Assembly (NCBI GenBank): GCA_024697545.1
Contig: JAILFN010000089.1
Coordinates: 1-45,388, forward strand
DNA: 45,388 nt
Source: Ruminococcus sp.
GTDB lineage: Bacteria > Bacillota > Clostridia > Oscillospirales > Ruminococcaceae
Reading direction: 5' to 3'
The translations under genes were made by a program, and so were the position numbers. Each line of letters opens with the position of its first letter. Within the stretch, counting starts at the first letter, position 1. Below the pieces are notes generated by a model that was not told where the DNA came from, made no database searches, and saw nothing but the letters and a program-made list of their open reading frames with translations. Of the stretch, positions 39,421 to 45,388 are shown piece after piece.

Positions 39421-40184
39421 TATCATTCCATACAAATCTGTCGAGCTTCTGTATAAGACCGTTATCCTCAAAGATAGAGATGAACTGTCCCGGGCTTATC
39501 ATTCCGAATTCGGGGGGGACCACCTGATAAGTGCTTCTGCGCTGGAGAGCTGCGGTCTGTCGCCGCTTATCGAATACTTCGGCTGATAATAGACCATGAA
39601 CTGCTTTTCGGAAAGCGCCTTGTCTATATCATTTATCAGCCTTTCGGCGTACAGCTCTCTGCTGTGCTGCTCATCGTTATAGAAATCAAAGCATGATACA
39701 TAGCTGCTTTTGAGCTTGCGGCAGGCAAGTCTGGCGCAATCGAAACGGTGCTCCATGCACTTTTCACTGCCGTCATCCGAATACACGCCATACCTCACAC
39801 TGATTCAGCCGCTCCGAGCTTCAGGCTCTCTACCTCTGCACCCTTTTCGGAGGTCAGCACGATCACGGGTATACGCCTGAGTTCATTGTTGCTGCGGAGC
39901 AGCTTCAGCAGGCTGTATCCGTCCATCTCGGGCATATGCAGATCAAGTATCACAAGCGACAGCTTCAGCTTGTCCCGTTTTATGATATCGAGGGCTGTCA
40001 CAACATTTTTGGCATAGCAGACTTCGTACTGATCTTCCAGCATCTTACCGAGTATCTCTCTTGCGACATAGTCATCATCAACTATCAATATACTCCTGCG
40101 AAGTCCTTTTTGCGTTCTAACAGTTCCTGCATATGGGATCCATCCTAGATCATCATTCCGAATACCGATAGTGTAGTTAAACAT
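39421..40184 (-). pseudogene. Remnant of a REC-GGDEF-EAL regulator
   Basis: Three pieces of one c-di-GMP regulator survive in order. A receiver (RSILIVDDDYVAREIL, phospho-Asp in VILDLHMPEMDG, Thr/Ser in VIVLTSEKGA) stops at KLGAAES. A GTGA overlap leads into the tail of a GGDEF domain (RYGVYSDDGSE, SYVSCFDFYND), the core and active loop being deleted. The start of an EAL domain follows (FMVYYQPKYSISGDRP, SSAEALIRW) and is broken at a C7 tract (39512-39518); adding one C restores PEFGMISPGQF. The EAL domain ends after about 55 residues where kinase sensor sequence begins. No good start codon with a binding site is seen below the promoter. The gene cannot make or degrade c-di-GMP. Confidence 0.75.
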
Positions 40185-40200
40185 ACACTTATTCATTATA

Positions 40201-40229
40201 ATTATACTACAAAAGATCGAAAATGTCAA
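40201..40229 (-). promoter_or_regulatory. Promoter of decayed REC/kinase locus
   Basis: Minus-strand TTGACA (40229-40224), 17-base spacer, TATAAT (40206-40201). Consensus at every position, so the locus may still be transcribed. The frame before 40194 is upstream of the transcript and cannot be translated. Confidence 0.8.
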
Positions 40230-40332
40230 GAAACTATGAATGAATTTATAAAAATAAATAGACGCTTATTTTGAGCGTCATCTTATCACAGCGATGCCGC
40301 ATGGCTTTTGCCTTGATTATCATAGCTGCAGC

Positions 40333-40361
40333 TTTACAGAGACCTGTTTTTGTGCTATAAT
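40333..40361 (+). promoter_or_regulatory. Promoter of nagA
   Basis: TTTACA, 17-base spacer, TATAAT with TGTGC before the -10. Confidence 0.8.
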
Positions 40362-40392
40362 ATCTGTGATGCTTTTTTGGGGGGATAAAAGT

Positions 40393-41526
40393 ATGGGATA
40401 CTATCATAATGCAACTGTACTGAAAAACGGACTTGTATTCTCAGACGGCAGGTTCGTGGAGACTGACACTGCGTTTTCGGAAGGCAGGATAGTTGCGGTG
40501 GCAGAAAGCATAGATGCCGATGAAACGATAGACTGCTCGGGGCTGTATGTGCTGCCCGGGCTTTGCGATATCCATCTGCACGGCTGCGCGGGACATGATG
40601 TATGTGACGGCAGCGCGGCTTCGATCGACGCGATAGCGGAGTATCAGTATTCCCGCGGCGTGACCTGCTTCTGCCCGACTACCATGACCCTGCCAACCGA
40701 ACGGCTGAAAGAGATACTCCGCAGCATAAGCGGATATACCAGTTCCTGCACGCGCAAGGGCAGGGCGGAGGTAGCGGGCATAAACCTTGAGGGTCCGTTT
40801 GTCTCGGCAAAAAAATGCGGAGCTCAGAAAAGCGAATATATACAAAGTCCCTCTGCGGAAAAGCTGGATGAGCTTTTGTCAGCCGCAAACGGACTCGTTA
40901 AGCTTGTGACGATAGCCCCCGAGGTCGAGGGCGCAATTGATTGTATCTCTGCCTGCTCGGACAAGGTAAGGTTCTCGCTCGGGCATACGGACTGCGGTCA
41001 TGACTGTGCGCGGCGTGCCTTTATGGTGGGCGCCGATCATCTGACCCACCTGTTCAATGCCATGCCGCCCTTTCATCACAGGGATACAGGACCCGTCGGT
41101 GCGGCATTTGACGACGGCAGATGCTATGTCGAGCTTATCTGTGACGGAGTGCATATATCCCCGACTGCGGTAAGAGCCGCATTTCGTCTGTTCGGCGATG
41201 AGCGCATCGTGCTGATAAGCGACAGCATGGAAGCTGCGGGTATGCCCGATGGTGAGTATTCCCTCGGCGGGCAGAGGGTAATAAAAAAAGCTGCCCGCGC
41301 GACCCTTTCCGACGGGACGCTCGCGGGCAGTGTTTCCGATCTTTATGATTGCCTTGTCACGGCTGTTGAGATGGGGATACCCCTTGAAAGCGCAGTCAGG
41401 GCGGCGACGCTCAACCCCTGCCGATCGGTCGGTATCGACGACAGGTACGGCAGCATAGCGGTCGGGAATTCGGCGCATTTTCTTCTGCTTGACAGAAAAG
41501 ACCTTTCGATAAAAATGGTGATATGA
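40393..41526 (+). CDS. nagA: N-acetylglucosamine-6-phosphate deacetylase
   Basis: Removes acetate from GlcNAc-6-phosphate in amino-sugar catabolism and wall recycling; cytoplasmic amidohydrolase. 377 residues. Motifs: the metal-site LPGLCDIHLHGCAGHD, LEGPFVSAKK with the metal Glu, SLGHTDC and THLFNAMPPFHHR with metal His residues, and the catalytic Asp in VLISDSMEAAG. The first position of the HxH site is kept. The ATG at 40393 has GGGGGAT seven bases before it; the upstream ATG at 40294 lies before the promoter. No nagB partner is adjacent. No terminator is evident before the convergent gene at 41652. Confidence 0.93.
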   Translation: MGYYHNATVLKNGLVFSDGRFVETDTAFSEGRIVAVAESIDADETIDCSGLYVLPGLCDIHLHGCAGHDVCDGSAASIDAIAEYQYSRGVTCFCPTTMTLPTERLKEILRSISGYTSSCTRKGRAEVAGINLEGPFVSAKKCGAQKSEYIQSPSAEKLDELLSAANGLVKLVTIAPEVEGAIDCISACSDKVRFSLGHTDCGHDCARRAFMVGADHLTHLFNAMPPFHHRDTGPVGAAFDDGRCYVELICDGVHISPTAVRAAFRLFGDERIVLISDSMEAAGMPDGEYSLGGQRVIKKAARATLSDGTLAGSVSDLYDCLVTAVEMGIPLESAVRAATLNPCRSVGIDDRYGSIAVGNSAHFLLLDRKDLSIKMVI

Positions 41527-41651
41527 GCGGTGCGGGCTTTATGCTCCTGCCGCTTATCCCGTCCCCGGAAGGAGCGTTCGCCGTCGGGCTTCAAAGCTGT
41601 CAGACGTTAGCTGTACGGAGCCGCCTTAATGCCCGATCGCTGTTTTCCTTT

Positions 41652-42659
41652 TTACCCGATGACCCGATTCCTGCCGCCTTCCTTTGCGGCGTACAGTTTT
41701 TTATCGGCAGCGCTTATGTTCGATTCGATAGTCATGGAAGCGTCAAACTCCGTAACGCCGAAGCTCAGCGTGAGGTTGATATCGTGGCCTTCGGCGTGAC
41801 AGACGGTGTCCATCATCTTTCGGCGTACCTCCTCGGCTTTGTCGATGCAGGTCGAAAGGTCGGCGTTTGGCATTATCATAACAAATTCCTCGCCGCCCCA
41901 GCGGTAGATGCCGTCGTCCTCGCGGCAGCATTCGGTCAGCAGGGAAGCGGTATGCCTGAGCACCTCATCGCCCGCGTTGTGGCCGTAGGTATCGTTTATG
42001 CGCTTGAAAAAGTCAATGTCGCAGATGAACAGGCTGAGCGGCGTGCCGGATCCTGTGAGGCTCTGATACTTTTTGCAGAAGTCGCTGTAAAAGCCCATGC
42101 GGTTTCTGAGCTGCGTCAGCTTGTCGCGATGAGATTCGTCAAGGAATGTCTCCGATTCAAGTGCGATGCAGCATATCACAGCCGCAAGTGAGAGCCTGCG
42201 GCAGTCTTCCTTGTTAAAGCCGCTGTCGCTGCCGAGCTTGTTTATCGCCTGATAAGCGCCGATGAACTCTCCGTTAATGTCGGACACGGGCATTACGAGC
42301 ATCGACTTTGTGACGTAGCCTGTCCTTTTGTCCACCTCGGCGTTGAAGTCGGGATCGCTGTACGGGTCGTTCGAGATGATGACCCGCTTTTCGGCGAGTG
42401 CCTTGCCTACAATTCCCGTGTTGTCGGGAATCAGGATCTTGTCCTCGCCGACTGCCGATGCAGTCCATAGCGTGTGGCTGCGCTTGTCCCATTTCCAGAA
42501 GATGGTTCGGTCGGAATTTGAAAGCGTCCTGCCGAGCGCCGTTAGGTTCTCAAATACCCTGGAGTGGTCGGTGTCGGAAATATCGTCCGACATACTCTTG
42601 TACAGCTCTGTGCTCACAGAGAATATCTCCGTCAGCATTTTCTCATGATCCGTCGGCAT
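41652..42659 (-). CDS. GAF-GGDEF diguanylate cyclase
   Basis: 335-residue cytoplasmic cyclase making cyclic di-GMP from GTP. The GAF sensor domain spans about 20-170 (DNTGIVGKALAEKRVIISND, SMLVMPVSDINGEFIGAYQ). The GGDEF domain (about 180-335) has the metal Asp in FICDIDFFKRIND, the active loop RWGGEEF (GGEEF at 255-259), and the inhibitory RxxD site at 246-249 (REDD) exactly five residues before it. All catalytic elements are intact. The ATG at 42659 follows AAAGGAGG by eight bases; the longer frame to 42758 has no site. It lies 55 bases after the 95-residue gene and may share its promoter. Confidence 0.94.
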   Translation of the reverse strand: MPTDHEKMLTEIFSVSTELYKSMSDDISDTDHSRVFENLTALGRTLSNSDRTIFWKWDKRSHTLWTASAVGEDKILIPDNTGIVGKALAEKRVIISNDPYSDPDFNAEVDKRTGYVTKSMLVMPVSDINGEFIGAYQAINKLGSDSGFNKEDCRRLSLAAVICCIALESETFLDESHRDKLTQLRNRMGFYSDFCKKYQSLTGSGTPLSLFICDIDFFKRINDTYGHNAGDEVLRHTASLLTECCREDDGIYRWGGEEFVMIMPNADLSTCIDKAEEVRRKMMDTVCHAEGHDINLTLSFGVTEFDASMTIESNISAADKKLYAAKEGGRNRVIG

Positions 42660-42714
42660 GGTCTGCTCCTCCTTTAAAAACTGTTTGCGGTCAATATAAA
42701 TTTTCCTGTGCCGT

Positions 42715-43002
42715 TCAGTATTTATCACAGAAACGGTGATAAAAGTCTGACTCTTCATCTTCCGTAGTCTCGGTGTCTATGAACTGCTGCAATTCATTTT
42801 TCATATCATTATACATTGAGCGGTAGGTATCTGCGTTGGTGAAAGCGGTATGACACATTGCACCGTACACCCCGCAGGTGATGGCATACCATCTTTTGCA
42901 TTTTTCAAGCGTTATCCTGCAAGCTCCGTTGTACTCTTCATCGGCGATTATAACGCCGCCCTCGGTACCTTCCGAACCTGCGGTATCAAGTGATATCCAC
43001 AT
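42715..43002 (-). CDS. Small protein of unknown function (95 aa)
   Basis: 95 residues, not recognised. It starts MWISLDTAGSEGTEGG, has a Cys-rich middle (CRITLEKCKRWYAITCGVYGAMCH) and a long acidic helical end (MKNELQQFIDTETTEDEESDF). The ATG at 43002 has GAGGAG seven bases before it; an ATG 14 codons earlier is unsupported. It is the first gene of a likely pair with the GAF-GGDEF cyclase, so a link to c-di-GMP signalling is possible but unproven. Confidence 0.75.
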   Translation of the reverse strand: MWISLDTAGSEGTEGGVIIADEEYNGACRITLEKCKRWYAITCGVYGAMCHTAFTNADTYRSMYNDMKNELQQFIDTETTEDEESDFYHRFCDKY

Positions 43003-43051
43003 AAAGATACTCCTCTTCTCGATTGCTGTTATACAAAAATACACTGAGATA

Positions 43052-43080
43052 ATTATAGCATATATTCAAAACAATTGCAA
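43052..43080 (-). promoter_or_regulatory. Promoter of 95-aa gene and GAF-GGDEF cyclase
   Basis: Minus-strand TTGCAA (43080-43075), 17-base spacer, TATAAT (43057-43052), TGC extended -10. Confidence 0.75.
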
Positions 43081-43122
43081 CCCTCTGAGCCGCTTATAGC
43101 CGTTTTTTGAAAAGATAGATCA

Positions 43123-43156
43123 CGACCCGCCGCGGCATGATGTCCGCAGCGGGTCG
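43123..43156 (-). terminator. Terminator-like hairpin after MFS gene
   Basis: A 13-pair GC-rich stem with one wobble (CGACCCGC... against ...GCGGGTCG) and an 8-base loop, seven bases after the MFS stop. The T-rich tail is displaced (TGATCTATCTTTTC), so its strength is uncertain. Confidence 0.6.
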
Positions 43157-43162
43157 CTTTGC

Positions 43163-44323
43163 TTATCTTATCTCTTTTGATCTCTTTACGCCGAATTTCA
43201 GCAGCAGAAGCAGCAGACTGAAAGCCGCGGCTGCGGCGGGCAGGACGAATATCGCCGTGCCGTAGCCCTTGTGCTCCGCAAGACGTCCGAAGAATGCGTT
43301 GAAGAATATATCGAAGAAGGTCGCAAGACTGAGTATCAGCCCCGTTGCCGAGCCTGCGACAGAGGTGTCGAAGAACTTTCCGATGAGCATCACGAGCAGC
43401 GGATAGAGTATCGAGTATGCAAGACCCGCAGCCGCCACGAGTATCAGCCCGCTCCTGCCCATCGCGAAGCCTGCCGCGTAAAGCACCGCTCCCGCCGCCG
43501 ACCATATGATAAGGCAGCGGAATATCCCGATGCGGTCGATAAACGGTGCGAATATAAGTCTGCCGACCGTCAGGCTGCCGTAGAACATCGAAAGGTATAT
43601 AGCAGAGCTTGCAACGGTCATGCCGAGGTGTTCGCTGCCGTATGAGGTAAGCCAGTTCTGCAAGCCGTGCTCGGCGATGAAATATCCGCCGCAGCAGCAT
43701 ATCAGCAGCAGCGAAGCGGGGTCGCGGAGTATCCTGCCTATGCTTATCCTTTCGCCCGATGGCTCGGGGTCGGGCAGCTCAAGCGTCATGAGCAGTATAA
43801 ATGAGATCACCGCCAGCCCGAAGAGTATCGCGTTTACGATATGCCATGAGGCGAGCCTGTCGGCAAAGCGTCCGCCGATGTTCTGCGACGCCGTTATGCC
43901 GATGCCCTGCAAAAAGTTGAACAGACTGACAAACATCGCGGGAGAGGCAAATATCAGCGGGGTCACAAGGTTCACCGATGTGGATATCATCGTCGAGCCG
44001 CCCATCGAGAATATAATGGCTACGAGCAGAAGGTGATAGTTCTCGGTGAAGATGTAAGAGAACAACGCCGCCGCCCAGAGTATCAGCACCCCGCCGATGA
44101 ACTTCTTCCTCGGCAGCCTGTCGGAAAGCCGTCCGCCGACCGATAAAAACAGCAGATTGCCGATGTAGCTTACCATTATGATCCCCGCTGCCTGCGTATC
44201 CGTCAGCGAAAATGAGCTGCGGAACTGCGGGAGGAAGACCCCTCTCAGAGAGTCGGAAGCTGCCGTGATAAGCATCACAAGAGAGCAGAACACGCCCGCC
44301 CTCAGTTTCATTTGTTTTGACAT
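43163..44323 (-). CDS. Major facilitator superfamily transporter
   Basis: 386 residues with about twelve membrane helices. The MFS motif between helices 2 and 3 is present (GGRLSDRLPRKKFIGG), and helix 1 has the sugar-porter-like SDSLRGVFLPQF. A central loop (DPEPSGERISIGRILRD) divides the halves. Substrate unknown; the sequence resembles the FucP/NNP-like small MFS porters of Firmicutes only loosely. The ATG at 44323 follows GGGGAA by about ten bases; TTG just before it is less likely. It has its own promoter and is not in an operon with a catabolic gene. Confidence 0.88.
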   Translation of the reverse strand: MSKQMKLRAGVFCSLVMLITAASDSLRGVFLPQFRSSFSLTDTQAAGIIMVSYIGNLLFLSVGGRLSDRLPRKKFIGGVLILWAAALFSYIFTENYHLLLVAIIFSMGGSTMISTSVNLVTPLIFASPAMFVSLFNFLQGIGITASQNIGGRFADRLASWHIVNAILFGLAVISFILLMTLELPDPEPSGERISIGRILRDPASLLLICCCGGYFIAEHGLQNWLTSYGSEHLGMTVASSAIYLSMFYGSLTVGRLIFAPFIDRIGIFRCLIIWSAAGAVLYAAGFAMGRSGLILVAAAGLAYSILYPLLVMLIGKFFDTSVAGSATGLILSLATFFDIFFNAFFGRLAEHKGYGTAIFVLPAAAAAFSLLLLLLKFGVKRSKEIR

Positions 44324-44373
44324 CAAAGATCACATTCCCCTGTATTGGTCATTTAGATTTATAAGACCTATGT

Positions 44374-44403
44374 ATTATAGCATACCTGCCGCCGCACAAT
44401 CAA
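44374..44403 (-). promoter_or_regulatory. Promoter of MFS gene
   Basis: Minus-strand TTGATT (44403-44398), 18-base spacer, TATAAT (44379-44374), TGC extended -10. 44404-44536, between this and the next promoter, is AT-rich and has nothing recognisable. Confidence 0.7.
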
Positions 44404-44536
44404 TATATATATTGTGAAATTTCTTTCTTAATATTTTTATATAGCACGAAAGCCGTGCCGATATCGCCTGCCGTTTTTATTTTTCCGCATAAACTGATAT
44501 ATTCGTCACAGTTATACAAATTCTGACCATCTGATG

Positions 44537-44545
44537 TGATATAAT
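44537..44545 (+). promoter_or_regulatory. Extended -10 promoter of 203-aa gene
   Basis: TGATATAAT with no good -35 at the usual distance; about 40 bases before the ATG. Confidence 0.6.
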
Positions 44546-44587
44546 AAAAGCATAGAAAGGTCGCAAAGACCGTATGGAGGGAATAAT

Positions 44588-45199
44588 ATGGCATTTATCA
44601 GAGAATTGGAAGAGATGTACCGCGTGGAAAGATACGATCTTGAAACGATAGCTTCGGTATACAGGACGGGCGCTTGTGCGATGGAAAGGGGAGACTGCCG
44701 CCTGAGAGAAAACGATGCCTGGCTCATCGCCAACTGCGGGTATGCTCTTGATCTTTATTACTTCAAGGCTTTCATGCAGCCCGATGAAGCGCCGACGGGA
44801 CTTCGTGAGATACTCGCCTGTGCATCACTTGCCGCCCGCAGGGATATCTTAGACCCCGCAAAGCACTGCATCGACCCCGTGAAGCTTACAAAAATGCTCG
44901 CCGCCGCGCTGTTTTTCAATATCTATAACACCATGTACGACAAGGGTGCGCTCCGCGGCTTTTACGTCGATGACCAGCATACTCAGGTAAATATGTCATC
45001 GGGCGGTGAGGAAGCTTTCGCGGTGGATACCACCGTACTTGCGAGAAATATCGTGAACGAAGCGCTTGTGCTCGGCGATGATACCGATACGGCTGTGAGC
45101 TTTGACATGGACAGGGTCGGTGAGCTCATCACCCGCGAGCTTGAGCGCAGAAGGGCGGTAGATGCGGGCGCTTACTGCTTTTCACGCGGGGCGGCGTAA
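44588..45199 (+). CDS. Soluble protein of unknown function (203 aa)
   Basis: 203 residues, no family recognised. Mostly helical and soluble. Features are an N-terminal acidic/aromatic stretch (ELEEMYRVERYDLETIASVY), a Cys-containing middle (GACAMERGDCRLREND), a hydrophobic helix AAALFFNIYNTMY that looks buried rather than membrane-spanning, and a C-terminal Arg-rich helix (ITRELERRRAVDAG). The ATG follows TGGAGGG by six bases. It has its own extended -10 promoter. No clear terminator follows. Confidence 0.8.
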   Translation: MAFIRELEEMYRVERYDLETIASVYRTGACAMERGDCRLRENDAWLIANCGYALDLYYFKAFMQPDEAPTGLREILACASLAARRDILDPAKHCIDPVKLTKMLAAALFFNIYNTMYDKGALRGFYVDDQHTQVNMSSGGEEAFAVDTTVLARNIVNEALVLGDDTDTAVSFDMDRVGELITRELERRRAVDAGAYCFSRGAA

Positions 45200-45217
45200 A
45201 GTTACCCTCCTGTCCCC

Positions 45218-45246
45218 TTGACGTTTCGGTCATATGGTGGTATAAT
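45218..45246 (+). promoter_or_regulatory. Orphan promoter running into the right edge
   Basis: TTGACG, 17-base spacer, TATAAT with a TGG extended -10. It points at the inverted-repeat-rich segment; its original gene is not visible in the window. Confidence 0.75.
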
Positions 45247-45251
45247 TACTA

Positions 45252-45388
45252 GGGTGTGTTGACACTAAACTAATATGCGGATTTTTGAGATGATTTTGTT
45301 CCGTTCAAGGCAAAAATCCGCAGTTGGGCTGACGCCCTGCAAGGATTTTTAACGACGAACGGGGCAAAAACAGCCAAAAAGACGTATG
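45252..45388. mobile_element. Inverted-repeat-rich segment resembling an insertion-sequence end (truncated by window)
   Basis: From GGGTGTGTTGACA (45252-45264) onward the sequence is unlike its surroundings. TGCGGATTTTTG (45276-45287) and CAAAAATCCGCA (45311-45322) form a perfect 12-base inverted repeat. CCGTTC (45301-45306) pairs with GAACGG (45357-45362), and GGGC/GCCC flank a 4-base loop at 45326-45337. A GGGT-type terminus followed by a structured leader fits the left end of an IS5-like or related element, but no transposase frame is visible before the window ends. Confidence 0.45.

Noticed and set aside
40261-40279. Hairpin GACGCT/AGCGTC with a T-rich tail on the minus strand, resembling a terminator
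   Set aside because: No minus-strand gene lies upstream of it; it sits between two divergent promoters. The six-pair stem is likely chance or a relic.
1-45388. tRNA, rRNA, CRISPR arrays or a replication origin
   Set aside because: No cloverleaf, ribosomal or regularly spaced repeat sequence was noticed by eye. Covariance and repeat searches were not possible here.

Overview
The window looks like chromosome of a Gram-positive Clostridia, most likely a Ruminococcus-like (Oscillospiraceae) gut or rumen fibre degrader. The signs are strong AGGAGG ribosome binding sites, an HrcA/CIRCE-controlled hrcA-grpE-dnaK-dnaJ operon, a KtrB-type potassium transporter, a GH26 mannanase without a signal peptide, a BspA-like leucine-rich-repeat secreted protein, an NlpC/P60 protein and several cyclic-di-GMP proteins. 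The genus is an inference. No rRNA, tRNA or CRISPR array was seen.

Layout. 1-1.3 kb is an AT-rich integration scar: an internally deleted Tn916-type integrase remnant and a two-gene operon of unknown small proteins behind a consensus promoter with a palindromic operator. 1.5-4.7 kb (minus) holds ktrB, a nitroreductase and a secreted NlpC/P60 protein. 5-9.9 kb is the class I heat-shock operon. 9.9-12.3 kb (minus) is a polar amino-acid ABC importer whose binding protein and permease are fused. 12.4-18.9 kb holds a membrane protein, an AraC-GGDEF fusion, NIF3-like and TrmK genes, a DUF1858 protein, the LRR protein, a LytTR regulator with a membrane partner, and a 49-residue membrane protein. 19-23.8 kb holds prfC (RF3) with an unusual leader, the GH26 mannanase and a PTS enzyme I homologue.

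23.9-26.1 kb encodes an intact-frame P-type ATPase that has lost all the catalytic motifs I could locate. 26.2-29.9 kb is a membrane-stress-like operon resembling the Bacillus YdjG-YdjH-YdjI module, with six zinc ribbons spread over three proteins. 30-36.6 kb holds an iron alcohol dehydrogenase, a propeller-sensor HD-GYP protein, an XRE regulator, an MBL hydrolase and a small protein. 36.7-40.2 kb is a decayed signalling locus in which a REC-GGDEF-EAL gene is collapsed by deletion onto a hybrid histidine kinase and broken by two homopolymer-associated frameshifts. 40.4-45.2 kb holds nagA, a GAF-GGDEF cyclase, a small protein, an MFS transporter and an unknown gene. The right edge enters an inverted-repeat-rich segment that resembles an insertion-sequence end.

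Together the genes cover protein quality control, nutrient uptake (amino acids, manno-oligosaccharides, amino sugars), envelope maintenance and c-di-GMP signalling. The best candidates for new biology are the catalytically dead P-type ATPase, the zinc-ribbon/SPFH operon, the start-stop leader in front of prfC, the operator-controlled small-protein pair in the integration scar and the AraC-GGDEF fusion.
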